NCBI GenBank assembly: GCA_963786765.1
Contig: CAWBAJ010000008.1
Coordinates: forward strand, 186,001-250,000
Source: DATKNA01 sp963786765
GTDB taxonomy: Bacteria > Actinomycetota > Actinomycetes > Actinomycetales > Kineosporiaceae
Length of the DNA: 64,000 nucleotides
Direction: 5' to 3'
Shown: in pieces, positions 33,079-41,774 of the stretch
How the letters are laid out: the number at the start of each line of letters is the position of its first letter
How positions within the stretch are numbered: the stretch's first letter is position 1
The notes under the pieces: model-generated
Seen by the model: the letters and a program-made list of their open reading frames with translations, nothing else
What the model was told of the DNA's origin: nothing
The model's database searches: none
Position numbers and translations under genes: made by a program

Positions 33079-35049
33079 ATGTCGAACGACACGCTCGAGA
33101 ACCTGCTCCGCGAGGAGCGGCGCTTCCCGCCGACTCCCGAATTCGCGGCTCAGGCCGTGGCGAAGGGCGACCTCTACGACGAGGCGGCGGCCGACCGGCT
33201 GGCCTTCTGGGACCGGCAGGCCCGCGCGCTCACCTGGGCGACACCGTGGGCCCAGACGCTCGACTGGAGCGATGCCCCCTTCGCGAAATGGTTCATCGGC
33301 GGGACCCTCAACGTCTCGTACAACTGCGTCGATCGGCACGTCGAGGCGGGGCACGGCGACCGCGTGGCCATCCATTTCGAGGGGGAGCCCGGCGACACGC
33401 GTACCGTCACGTACGCCGATCTGCAGCGCGAGGTCAGCCGGGCGGCGAACGCGCTGACCGCCCTGGGCGTGGGCAAGGGCGACCGGGTCGCGATCTACCT
33501 GCCGATGATCCCCGAGGCCGCGATCGCGATGCTCGCGTGCGCCCGTATCGGCGCGCCGCACTCCGTCGTCTTCGGCGGCTTCTCCTCGGAGGCCCTGCGC
33601 AGCCGGATCGAGGACGCCGAGGCGAAGGTCGTCATCACGGCGGACGGCGGCTATCGACGGGGCGCGCCCGCCGCGCTGAAGCCGGCTGTCGACGAGGCGG
33701 TGGGCAAGTCGCCCAGCGTGCAGAAGGTGCTCGTCGTCCGCCGCACCGGGCAGGACGTCGAGTGGGACGAGACCCGCGACGTGTGGTGGCACGAGGCGCT
33801 CGAGGGGGCGTCGGACCAGCACTCCTGCGAGGCCTTCGACGCCGAGCACCCGCTCTTCATCCTCTACACCTCGGGGACCACCGGGAAGCCCAAGGGCATC
33901 CTGCACACCAGCGGCGGCTACTTGACCCAGTGCGCGTACACACACCGGAACGTCTTCGACCTGCACCCCGAGACGGATGTCTATTGGTGCACGGCGGACG
34001 TCGGGTGGGTGACCGGCCACAGCTACGTCGTCTACGGGCCGTTGGCCAACGGCGCAACGCAGGTCATGTACGAGGGCACCCCCGACACCCCGCACAAGGG
34101 TCGCTGGTGGGAACTCGTTCAGAAGTACGGGGTGACGATCCTCTACACCGCCCCGACCGCGATCCGGACCTTCATGAAGTGGGGGGACGAGACGCCCGGG
34201 CAGTTCGACCTGTCGTCGCTGCGGGTGCTGGGAAGCGTCGGCGAACCGATCAACCCGGAGGCGTGGATCTGGTACCGCCACGTCATCGGCGGCGACCGGA
34301 CGCCGGTGGTCGACACCTGGTGGCAGACGGAGACCGGCGGCATCATGATCAGCCCCCTGCCGGGCGTGACGGCGGCCAAGCCGGGCTCGGCGCAGACACC
34401 GCTGCCCGGGATCGCCGCCGAGGTGGTGGACGACGAGGGCAAGGTCGTCCCGAACGGCGGGGGCGGTTACCTGGTGCTCACCGAGCCGTGGCCGTCGATG
34501 CTCCGGGGCATCTGGGGCGACCCGCAGCGCTACAGGGAGACGTACTGGTCACGCTTCCGCGACCAGTACTTCGCCGGTGACGGCGCCAAGAAGGACGACG
34601 ACGGTGACCTGTGGCTGCTGGGCCGGGTCGACGACGTCATGAACGTCTCCGGTCACCGCCTGTCGACGACGGAGATCGAGTCTGCTCTGGTGTCCCACCC
34701 CAAGGTCGCGGAGGCCGCCGTCGTGGGCGCCACCGATGACACGACCGGTCAGGCTGTCGTCGCGTTCGTGATCCTGCGTGGCAGCGTGGACGCCGCCACA
34801 GGGCAGGGCCAGGAGATCGTGCAGGAGCTGCGCAACCACGTGGCGAAGGAGATCGGCCCGATCGCCAAGCCGCGCTCGATCCTCGTCGTGCCGGAACTGC
34901 CGAAGACCCGGTCCGGGAAGATCATGCGCCGGCTGCTGCGCGACGTCGCCGAGAATCGCGAGGTCGGTGACCAGACCACGCTCGCCGACTCGACCGTCAT
35001 GGACCTCATCAAGACGGGCATGGCGAAGCCGGCGGCCAGCGAGGACTGA
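33079..35049 (+). CDS. acs: acetyl-coenzyme A synthetase
   Basis: AMP-forming acetyl-CoA synthetase, 656 residues (usual 640-660). It has the N-terminal ACAS_N region with WDRQARALTWATPWAQTLDW, the A3 motif YTSGTTGKPKGILHT, CTADVGWVTGHSYVVYGPL, VDTWWQTETGGIMISPLPG (acetate pocket Trp) and WLLGRVDDVMNVSGHRLSTT. The A10 lysine is in PKTRSGKIMRRLLRD, the residue that is reversibly acetylated in this family. It makes acetyl-CoA from acetate. ATG 33079 gives the common MSNDTLENLL-like start. It is the first gene of a block resembling M. tuberculosis Rv3667-Rv3683. Confidence 0.96.
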   Translation: MSNDTLENLLREERRFPPTPEFAAQAVAKGDLYDEAAADRLAFWDRQARALTWATPWAQTLDWSDAPFAKWFIGGTLNVSYNCVDRHVEAGHGDRVAIHFEGEPGDTRTVTYADLQREVSRAANALTALGVGKGDRVAIYLPMIPEAAIAMLACARIGAPHSVVFGGFSSEALRSRIEDAEAKVVITADGGYRRGAPAALKPAVDEAVGKSPSVQKVLVVRRTGQDVEWDETRDVWWHEALEGASDQHSCEAFDAEHPLFILYTSGTTGKPKGILHTSGGYLTQCAYTHRNVFDLHPETDVYWCTADVGWVTGHSYVVYGPLANGATQVMYEGTPDTPHKGRWWELVQKYGVTILYTAPTAIRTFMKWGDETPGQFDLSSLRVLGSVGEPINPEAWIWYRHVIGGDRTPVVDTWWQTETGGIMISPLPGVTAAKPGSAQTPLPGIAAEVVDDEGKVVPNGGGGYLVLTEPWPSMLRGIWGDPQRYRETYWSRFRDQYFAGDGAKKDDDGDLWLLGRVDDVMNVSGHRLSTTEIESALVSHPKVAEAAVVGATDDTTGQAVVAFVILRGSVDAATGQGQEIVQELRNHVAKEIGPIAKPRSILVVPELPKTRSGKIMRRLLRDVAENREVGDQTTLADSTVMDLIKTGMAKPAASED

Positions 35050-35059
35050 CAGGGCTCCC

Positions 35060-35128
35060 GACGACGACCCCGGGAACGGCCCCGGCGCGGCTGCGCGCGA
35101 GGTTCCAGCCGTACCAGGGGTCGTCGTC
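35060..35128. terminator. long inverted repeat downstream of acs
   Basis: GACGACGACCCC (35060-35071) and GGGGTCGTCGTC (35117-35128) are exact complements separated by 45 bases that also contain internal dyads. The position just after the acs stop suits a transcription end structure, shared with the remnant regulator on the other strand. No U-run follows. Confidence 0.5.
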
Positions 35129-35149
35129 CGGCACCGGCGCGCGCGGGGA

Positions 35150-35691
35150 CGGTTCGGATCAGATCCGGCCAGAGCTTGCGGCGCAGCGCCTTCACGTGAC
35201 TGTCGACGGTTCGCGTCGCTGCCGCCGGCGCGAGCGCCGCGGCGGCCGCGGACGGCCATCGCAGTGCGTCGACCAGCAGGGTCGCGCGGTCCACGACCTG
35301 CCCGGGCCGGCGCGCGATCGCCCACAGCAGGTCGAATTCGGTACGGGTCAGCTGGACCTCGGCGCCGCCCGCGGTGACGGCGGCAGACCTCGAGCCCGTC
35401 GAGACCGGGAAGCCCCAGGTCGAGCACGACGACGTCGTACCGGGTGCCGGCAGCCACCGCCGCGTCGACCGCGGCCACCGCGGCGGGCCCGTCGTGCAGC
35501 ACCTCCGCGTTGTGGCCGTGGCCGCGCAGACGCCTGACGACGGCGTCCGCGATGACCCGATCGTCCTCGACGACGAGGATCCGGGCGGGGGCGCCGGGGA
35601 CCGGGCCTGGGACCGAATGGCGGCCACGGTAAGTGCGGACCGGGGCCGAACGGACCGGTTCGATGTGGAGATCCGGTGGAGGCCGAACCAC
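35150..35691 (-). pseudogene. OmpR-type response regulator with internal deletion
   Basis: The receiver start ARILVVEDDRVIADAVVRRL and phospho-Asp YDVVVLDLGLPGLDGLEVCR are read in one frame. At about 35372-35380 the sequence jumps, with a frame change, to the winged-helix AEVQLTRTEFDLLWAIARRP, GQVVDRATLLVDAL and TRTVDSHVKALRRKLWPDLI. The second half of the receiver, including the conserved Thr and Lys (about 60 residues), and the last winged-helix strands are missing. It cannot make a functional regulator as written. No partner kinase is adjacent. Confidence 0.7.
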
Positions 35692-35886
35692 CCGTGCGAC
35701 GCGCCCACCGATGCTAGGGTCGTTGACTTCTTGACAGATCGGTTCGTCGAAACGATTGCGCCATCCGGTGGTCCCCGTGGACCATCCGTATATGGGTGAT
35801 TCCGTAGGGTCCGCAAGGGACGGTGCAGCTCAGCGCCGCCCCTGGCTGCCCCGTGGGACGCCCCCCGACCGTTGTCGGAGGCCGCC
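35692..35886. promoter_or_regulatory. intergenic region with promoter-like and dyad sequences
   Basis: This stretch is less GC-rich than its surroundings. It includes TTGACTTCTTGACAGATCGG (a -35-like TTGACA), a TGGTCC-CCGT-GGACCA dyad and TATATG. It plausibly holds the promoter of the plus-strand gene at 35887. No operator is assigned. Confidence 0.35.
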
Positions 35887-36681
35887 ATGTTGACGGGGGT
35901 GCTGCGGCAGGCCCGCCGCAAGGCGGCCGTGACCGCCTTTCTCGAGGCCGGCTGGGCCATCGCTCCCGGCGCGTGGTGGGACCAGCGGCTGGAGCAGTAC
36001 CACTGCCGGCGCGTCGGCTGCCTCACCACCGGCACCATCCACGCGGCCGACGGAATGACCCCGCGGACGGATCCGAGCGCCTGGGCGGACGACCCGGCCA
36101 CCATCCTGCTCATCACCGGCTACGGCATCGACGTCGTCGAACTCCCGCTGGGCACGACGCCTCCCGAAGCGATCTTCTCCCGGACGACACTGCCGGGCCC
36201 GGTCGCCCTGTGGGCCTCCGCGCGGCCCCGGCTGCTGCTGTTCGCCAGCACGACGGGGGGGAGCACGGTCCCCGACCGGCTGCCCGGCGGGCTGCCCGAG
36301 GGAGCCCTGCTGCACAGCACCGGTTCCTACGTCCCCCTCCCGCCGTCCCGGGTGCGCACCGGCGACGTCGTGTGGATGCGGCCGCCGCAGGCGCTCGACT
36401 GGCACCTGCCCGAACTGGGCCAGGTCCTGGACGTCCTGGGACGCCGGCTGGGCGGCGACACGACGGAGCCGGCAGGACCAGCGCCGGAGCTCGCCGACCA
36501 GACCGCGCAGACCGACCAGACCGCGCAGACCGCACAGGCCGCGCAGACCGCACAGGCCGCGCAGACCGCACAGGCCGCGCAGACCGCACAGGCCGCGCAG
36601 ACCGAGCAGACCGAGCAGACCGCGCGACTCGCCCATCGCCGCCGCGCCTCGATCCGCGCGGCAGCAGCCCGCAAGGCCTGA
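35887..36681 (+). CDS. Prim-Pol-like (bifunctional primase/polymerase N-terminal-like) protein with repeat tail
   Basis: This 264-residue protein has a first region (AFLEAGWAIAPGAWWDQRLE, YHCRRVGCLTTGTIHAADGM, DDPATILLITGYGIDVVELP) resembling the small actinomycete proteins annotated as bifunctional DNA primase/polymerase N-terminal. The catalytic acidic residues are not obvious, so it may be inactive. The C-terminal quarter is a low-complexity Gln/Thr/Ala repeat built on an 18-bp tandem unit, then a basic end. ATG 35887 (a TTG at 35872 is possible). It stands alone. Confidence 0.6.
   Translation: MLTGVLRQARRKAAVTAFLEAGWAIAPGAWWDQRLEQYHCRRVGCLTTGTIHAADGMTPRTDPSAWADDPATILLITGYGIDVVELPLGTTPPEAIFSRTTLPGPVALWASARPRLLLFASTTGGSTVPDRLPGGLPEGALLHSTGSYVPLPPSRVRTGDVVWMRPPQALDWHLPELGQVLDVLGRRLGGDTTEPAGPAPELADQTAQTDQTAQTAQAAQTAQAAQTAQAAQTAQAAQTEQTEQTARLAHRRRASIRAAAARKA
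36523..36594. repeat. four perfect 18-bp tandem repeats within a coding region
   Basis: GCGCAGACCGCACAGGCC is repeated four times without change (36523-36594) and is flanked by degenerate 9-bp derivatives from about 36499 to 36624. It encodes an AQTAQA repeat in the tail of the Prim-Pol-like protein. Exact repeats imply recent expansion and likely length variation between strains. Confidence 0.9.
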
Positions 36682-36875
36682 CCACCGGCGTCCTCTCACC
36701 CTGGGCCGGCCTGGCCCGGCCTCACCCACATGCGGCGCGCCGCCGTCCCAGGGTCTGCCGGGCGGCCTGCACCGCCCGTACCCCGTAGGCTCGGCGCCGG
36801 TCGGGGATCATTGTTACCTCCGCGCCGCCCCCGCCGGGGCGTCCGCGGGCCGGGAAGCGGGTGGAAGGAGCACGC

Positions 36876-37266
36876 ATGGCGGAGGAGCGCACGCTCGGGC
36901 AGCTCGTCGCGCAGGCGTCGGACGACCTGTCGGGGATCGTCCGGGCCGAGATCGCGCTCGCGAAGGCCGAGCTCCGCACGGACGTCAAGAACGCTGCGGT
37001 CGGCGGCGGAATGTTCGGGGCGGCCGGCTACCTCGGGCTGCTCGCGACGGTCACCCTCGTCATCGCCGCGGCCTACGGCCTCGTCGCCGCCGGCCTGTCG
37101 GCGTGGCTGGCGTTCCTGATCGTCACCGTCGTGCTGCTCCTGATCGCGGGCCTCCTGGCCCTCATCGGGCGCTCCCGGCGTGCGCAAGCTGGCGCCGCCC
37201 GAGCGGACCATCCGCAACGCCCAGGCCACCATCGCCGCCATCAAGCCCGGTTCCCACGAGCAGTGA
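36876..37266 (+). pseudogene. phage-holin-family (DUF1469-type) membrane protein, frameshifted at 3' end
   Basis: From ATG 36876 (behind GGAAGGAG): ERTLGQLVAQASDDLSGIVR, AEIALAKAELRTDVKNAAVG, then two transmembrane helices and LIGRSR. One extra base near 37180 shifts the natural ending VRKLAPPERTIRNAQATIAA, ending KPGSHEQ and a stop at 37266. Restored, it is about 129 residues, the size of actinomycete DUF1469/holin-superfamily-III proteins such as Rv3669-like proteins. It is a membrane protein, not a phage holin here. The hydrolase start overlaps the stop (GTGA). Confidence 0.75.
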
Positions 37267-38172
37267 CGGTCGACGCCGCCGAGATCCTCGTCGAGGGTCC
37301 CTGGCGGCACAGGTTCGTGGCCGCGAACGGGGCCCGTTTCCACGTCGCGGAGGCCGGCGAGGGACCGCTCGTGCTACTCCTTCACGGCTTTCCCGAGTTC
37401 TGGTGGGCATGGCGCCACCAGCTGCCCGCCCTGGCCGACGCGGGGTGGCACGCCGTCGCGATGGACCTGCGGGGCTACGGCGCGCTCGGACAAGCCCCCG
37501 CGCGGCTACGACACCCCGACGCTCGCCGCGGATGTCGCCGGCGTCGTCCGTGCCCTCGGCGCACAGCGGGCGGTGATCGCCGGACACGACTGGGGCGGCT
37601 GGATCGCCTGGTCGATGCCCGGGCTGCAGCCTCGGGTGACGCACGCCGTCGCGGCCCTCGGCATGGCCCACCCGCTGACCCTGCGGGCGTCCCTGGCCGC
37701 GCGCCGGCAGCGGCGGGCCATCGGCCGGCTGCTCGCCTTCCAGGCGCCCGTGACGCCGGAGCGCAGGTTCGGCGACAAACAGGGCGTGGTCGACGTCCTG
37801 CGCGCCTGGGCGGGGCCCGGCTGGCCGGACCCCGACAGCGAGTGGCGGTATACCCGCGCCATGCAGGTGCCCTTCGTGGCGCACACGTCCATGGAGTACT
37901 ACCGCTGGGCGGTGCGGTCGTTGTGGCGCAGCGACGGACGCCGCTTCGCGGCGGCCATCCGGGACCCGGTGACGGTTCCCGTCCTCCAGGTGCACGGTGG
38001 CCTTGACCCCTGGGTGCTCCCGGAGACGGCGGCGTCCTCCGGCGCCCGGGTGGAGGCCCCGTTCCGGTTCGAACTGCTGCCCGCGGCAGGTCACTACCTG
38101 CAGGAGGAGGCTCCCGTCCAGATCACCGAGATCCTGCTGGACTGGCTCGCCTCGGTGAGGCCCCCCGACTGA
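37263..38172 (+). pseudogene. alpha/beta hydrolase (epoxide hydrolase-like), frameshifted
   Basis: From GTG 37263: ANGARFHVAEAGEGPLVLLL, HGFPEFWWAWRHQLPALAD (oxyanion hole HGFPEFWW), HAVAMDLRGYG. After a one-base change near 37485: SDKPPRGYDTPTLAADVAGV, the nucleophile elbow VIAGHDWGGWIAWSM (Asp nucleophile as in epoxide hydrolases), VHGGLDPWVLPETA (acid) and AAGHYLQEEAPVQI (His). The position matches ephE (Rv3670) beside marP in mycobacteria. If real, the break inactivates it. Confidence 0.8.
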
Positions 38173-38202
38173 GCACAGCACCGGCGCCGACAGCGTGCGC
38201 GG

Positions 38203-39387
38203 TCACCCCTCGGCGCAGCCGCCGGTGGACACCTGGGCCGACGCCACCGTCCCGGCCTCGATGTCCGAGGTCACCTCGCCGAGCGTGAGCGCGTACCCGG
38301 TGTGGGGGTCGTCGAGCGACCGCGCGAACACGACCCCGGCGAGCTTGCCGTCCGAGGAGAGCAGCGGGCCGCCGGAGTTGCCCGGCTCGACCGTGGCGTA
38401 GAGCGAGTACACCTCGCGGTCGACCCCCGGGCCGCCGTAGATGTCCTCGCCGACCGCGGAGATGACGTTGCGGACCCGGGCGGCCCCGGCCTCGAAGCCG
38501 CCGTTGCGGGGAAAGCCCGCGACGAGGGCGTCCGCGGCCTTCGGCAGGTTGTCGGCGGCCAGCGTGAGCGGACGCGCGCGCAGGCCCTCCACGTCGAGCA
38601 CCGCGATGTCGCGCTTGGCGTCGAACAGTACGACCCGGGCCGGCAGCTTCGGGCCGACCCCGCCCAGCTGGACGGTCGGATGGTCGACGCCCGCGACCAC
38701 GTGGGCGTTGGTGACGACCCGGCGTGCGGCGATGACGGCGCCGCTGCCTTCCTGACCCTGCCGGCAGGCCGGGGCGTCTCCGACGATCTTGACGATGCTC
38801 TGGGCTGCCCTGTTGATGACGTCCGCGGACACCGCTCTGGGGTTGGGCACCGCGACCGGGGCGATCTGCTCGGGCGCGACGCCCTCGAAGACGCGCGGGA
38901 AGTCGCTGTCCGCGACGGCGTGGCGGAAGTTCTCGGCGAGGGAGTCGAGGTCCTGCGGCATGAGCCGGTCGACGGTGGTGAGCAGCCGGGACGACGACAC
39001 CGCGCGGTTCACGTCCGGGGCCGGGCTGGCCCGCAGCGCACCGCCGACGAACCACAGCACGAGGACGACGGCAGCCATGCCCGCGAACATCCCGAGCAGC
39101 TGGTCGGCGACCTGGGCGGAGCGGAGGGTGAGGTTCTGCCGCAGCCGCGCGCCGAGGAGCGCGCCGCCGAGCTGCCCGAGCCACGCGAACAGCAGTACGC
39201 AGACGAGCACGATGAACGACCGCTGGATGCCCTGCTGCAGCCCCGCGGCCATCGGCGGCACGATCGTCATCGCCAGCAGCGCGCCGACGAGGAAGCCGCC
39301 CAGGGACAGCGCGCCGACGGCGAGTCCCTGCCGGTACCCGGAGACAGCGTACGAGGCGACGACCACCAGCAGGATGATGTCGATCAC
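38203..39387 (-). CDS. marP: MarP-like membrane serine protease (CvpA + trypsin domains)
   Basis: This 394-residue protein has four transmembrane helices of a CvpA/colicin V production domain (residues 1-130) and a periplasmic trypsin-like domain. I place the triad at H229 in VVTNAHVVAG, D260 in KRDIAVLDVEG and S338 in VEPGNSGGPLLSS. Two cysteines (ACRQGQ and the C-terminal GGCAEG) may form the disulfide known for MarP. In M. tuberculosis MarP (Rv3671c) supports acid and oxidative-stress survival through cell-wall enzymes. GTG 39387 overlaps the NUDIX stop. Confidence 0.9.
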   Translation of the reverse strand: MIDIILLVVVASYAVSGYRQGLAVGALSLGGFLVGALLAMTIVPPMAAGLQQGIQRSFIVLVCVLLFAWLGQLGGALLGARLRQNLTLRSAQVADQLLGMFAGMAAVVLVLWFVGGALRASPAPDVNRAVSSSRLLTTVDRLMPQDLDSLAENFRHAVADSDFPRVFEGVAPEQIAPVAVPNPRAVSADVINRAAQSIVKIVGDAPACRQGQEGSGAVIAARRVVTNAHVVAGVDHPTVQLGGVGPKLPARVVLFDAKRDIAVLDVEGLRARPLTLAADNLPKAADALVAGFPRNGGFEAGAARVRNVISAVGEDIYGGPGVDREVYSLYATVEPGNSGGPLLSSDGKLAGVVFARSLDDPHTGYALTLGEVTSDIEAGTVASAQVSTGGCAEG

Positions 39388-40131
39388 GAGACGTCCCCCG
39401 CGATCGGCTCCTGGACGAGGGTGTCCTCGAGCCGCGCCTCCGACAGCTGCGCCTCCGACACCTGCACCGGCGCCGGGATCGGCTCGAGCCGGTCGCGGTT
39501 CCACGGTCGCTCCCAGCCCGCGAGCGCGAGCACCCGGTCGAGGATCCCGGCGGTGAACCCCCAGACGAAGAGGCCCTGCACCCCGAAGCCGGCTCCGACG
39601 TACCCGCTGGGGTGAGTCACGAGGAAGCGGTTGGCGGGGTCGACGAGCTCGGCCACCGGCACCCGCACGGCTCGCGCGACCTCGGCGCGGTCGACGGCGT
39701 CCACGGGTGACGGCCGCCGCCACCAGGCCAGCACGGGGGTCACGGCGAAGTCGCTCACCGGGAGATAGAGGTCGGGCATCGTCGACCACGACCACGACCC
39801 CGCCGGCGTCGAGGCCCGTCTCCTCCTGGGCCTCGCGCACGGCGGCCGCGCCGGGGCCGGCGTCCGAGGACTCGATCCGCCCGCCTGGGAAGGCGACCTG
39901 ACCGGAGTGCGCGCGCAGGCCCACCGCACGCTCGGTGAGCAGGACGTCGGGGCCTGCGGGACCCTCGCCGAACAGCAGGAGCACGGCGGAGCGCCGGTGG
40001 TGGCCGGGGGGCGGGACGAAAGCGCTGATGTCCTCCGCGCGCGCCGTGCGGGCGACATGGAGCAGGGGCCGGAACCAGCCGGGCAGATCCGGCGAGTCGG
40101 GAAATCCAGGGAGCTCGGCGCGGGCGCTCAC
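39384..40131 (-). pseudogene. NUDIX hydrolase (CoA pyrophosphatase-like), frameshifted
   Basis: From GTG 40131: ELPGFPDSPDLPGWFRPLLH, RSAVLLLFGEGPAGPDVLLT, HSGQVAFPGGRIESSDAGPG, with the NUDIX box AAVREAQEETGLDAGG. A one-base break near 39785, then PDLYLPVSDFAVTPVLAWWR, RFLVTHPSGYVGAGFGVQGL and FVWGFTAGILDRVLALAGW to the stop at 39384. It resembles CoA-diphosphatase NudL-type enzymes. It lies between nth and marP with four-base overlaps on both sides, as in mycobacteria (Rv3672c). Confidence 0.82.
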
Positions 40132-40913
40132 GGGACGCTTCCGGCGGTGGCACCAGGGAGCGAGATGATCTCGGGCTCCGCGCGGGCCGGGCCCTTGACG
40201 AGCTTGGCCGCCCGCACCGGGTCCGTCTCCCCGATGCCGTACGACGGGCAGAGCGCCGCCACCGGACAGGCGCCGCACGCCGGCCGCCTGGCGAAGCAGG
40301 TGCGGCGCCCGTGGAAGATCACGCGGTGCGAGAGCATGGTCCAGTCGCGCTTCTCGAAGAGCCTCGCCACGTCCGCCTCGACGACCACGGGATCTTCGCT
40401 GCCCGTCCAGCCGAAGCGCCGGGACAGCCGGCCGAAATGCGTGTCGACAGTGATCCCGGGGATGCCGAAGGCGTTCCCCAGCACGACGTTGGCCGTCTTG
40501 CGCCCGACGCCGGGCAGCGTGACGAGCTGCTCGAGCCGGTGCGGTACGTCACCTGCGAACCCCTCGACCAGCGCGGCCCCGAGCTTCACGAGAGTGTCCG
40601 CCTTCACCCGGAAGAATCCCGTCGGCTGGATCAGCTGCTCCAGCTCGGCGCGGTCGGCCCGGGCGTAGTCGGCCGCCGTCCGGTACCGGGCGAAGAGGGC
40701 GGGCGTCACCTGGTTGACCCGGACGTCCGTGGTCTGCGCGGACAGGACGGTCGCGACGAGCAGCTCCAGCGGCGTCGTGAAGTCGAGCTCACAGTGCGCG
40801 TCGGGGTACCGCTCGGCCAGCAGCCGATGGATGCGACGGGCGCGCCGGGTGAGTGCGAGGGGCGTCTCCAGCAGTCCGGGAGTAGGCCCGCGACCAGGCT
40901 CGACCACCTGCAC
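40128..40913 (-). CDS. nth: endonuclease III (DNA glycosylase/AP lyase)
   Basis: This 261-residue Nth removes oxidised pyrimidines and cleaves abasic sites. It has LDFTTPLELLVATVLSAQTT near the N-terminus, the helix-hairpin-helix LPGVGRKTANVVLG with catalytic Lys, catalytic Asp in ITVDTHFGRLSRRFG, and the 4Fe-4S ligands in CFARRPACGACPVAALC (C-x6-C-x2-C-x5-C). A C-terminal extension of about 30 residues is typical for actinomycetes. It overlaps the NUDIX gene by four bases. ATG 40913. Confidence 0.96.
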   Translation of the reverse strand: MQVVEPGRGPTPGLLETPLALTRRARRIHRLLAERYPDAHCELDFTTPLELLVATVLSAQTTDVRVNQVTPALFARYRTAADYARADRAELEQLIQPTGFFRVKADTLVKLGAALVEGFAGDVPHRLEQLVTLPGVGRKTANVVLGNAFGIPGITVDTHFGRLSRRFGWTGSEDPVVVEADVARLFEKRDWTMLSHRVIFHGRRTCFARRPACGACPVAALCPSYGIGETDPVRAAKLVKGPARAEPEIISLPGATAGSVP

Positions 40914-41068
40914 AGCCTACGTGCCGCGGGTGACGTTCCTGCGCCTAAGGGGTGGTGGCCTCCCGTCCGCGCTCAAGCGGACCGGGCGCGTCGGCCGACC
41001 GCTCTCTTGTCGGCGCAGGACGCGCCGGTTGCACGGCGCGGATGGATCGGCGCACATGGAGGAGCGGC

Positions 41069-41560
41069 ATGCCTGTGACGACGGGGCGCAGCCCGCGCGG
41101 GAGCTCCCGCGAGGTGGCGCTGCGGCGGGACGAGGCCCGGCGTGACCAGCTCGCCCTCCTGCTGGAGCTCCGCGAGGTAGAGCACTGGCGCCGCCTCGTG
41201 GCCGCGCGTCTGGATCTCGCCGTCGCCGCGGTGACCGGTGTCGACGAGCCCGCAGTCCGCACGCTGCCCGCCGCGCCGGTCCCCCCGTTCGGGCTTCGTG
41301 AGCTGCTCGGCCTGGCCTCGCCGGTGTCGAACGGGGACGACGTGGCGCTGCTGCTGCGGCTGCGCGAGGTGCAGCGCGAACTCGACGTGTACGCGGCCGC
41401 CCTGCGTGCCCAGGTCCGCTCGGCCACCGAGGAGCTGGTGAGCCGGCTGGACGATCGGCGTCCGGAGAGCGAGCCGCAGGCGGAGCGCGAGACCCTGGCA
41501 CCCGTCCTGCCCATGCAGCGCGGTCGCCGGCCGCGTCGGGGGCCGGACGAAGCGGCGTGA
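41069..41560 (+). CDS. helical hypothetical protein upstream of crp
   Basis: This 163-residue protein starts at ATG 41069 behind GGAGGAGC. It is rich in Arg, Leu and Glu, with two long helical stretches (LRRDEARRDQLALLLELREV and LLLRLREVQRELDVYAAALR) separated by a Pro-rich segment, suggesting a coiled-coil or helical bundle. No family is recognised. It is divergent from nth, and the Crp-type regulator follows about 210 bases downstream in the same direction. Confidence 0.65.
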   Translation: MPVTTGRSPRGSSREVALRRDEARRDQLALLLELREVEHWRRLVAARLDLAVAAVTGVDEPAVRTLPAAPVPPFGLRELLGLASPVSNGDDVALLLRLREVQRELDVYAAALRAQVRSATEELVSRLDDRRPESEPQAERETLAPVLPMQRGRRPRRGPDEAA

Positions 41561-41693
41561 GCCCGCGGAGTCGCTGAGCTGCTGATGCGCTGACCTGAGC
41601 GCCGGAGCCTCCGTCTGCCGGATCGGGGCCGAGTGCGGCAGACTGACCGATCAGCGCCGTCGGCGCGGCGTCGTGCTCCCCGGAGCCGTGCTC

Positions 41694-41765
41694 GTGTGGT
41701 CGAACGTGTGGTCGAACGTGTGGTCAGGCGTGTGGTCGGACCCGTGGTCAGACCTGGGGTCAGAA
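41694..41765. repeat. six 12-bp direct repeats just upstream of the crp-type start
   Basis: Units of GTGTGGTCGAAC and relatives (GTGTGGTCGAAC, GTGTGGTCAGGC, GTGTGGTCGGAC, CCGTGGTCAGAC, CTGGGGTCAGAA) recur with an exact 12-base period from 41694 to 41765, abutting the AAGGAGGA ribosome-binding sequence. The copies degenerate towards the gene. They could be a regulatory iteron array, an upstream translated [VWSx] repeat, or both. Confidence 0.75.
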
Positions 41766-41774
41766 GGAGGACCG

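Noticed and set aside
36876..37266. Prophage holin
   Set aside because: The protein belongs to the holin-superfamily membrane proteins, but there are no phage genes nearby and the position matches a conserved chromosomal membrane protein.
41673..41774. N-terminal extension of Crp encoding [VWSx] repeats
   Set aside because: The frame is open, but the strong AAGGAGGA just before GTG 41775 and the usual length of Crp proteins favour the shorter start. Kept as an alternative in the findings.
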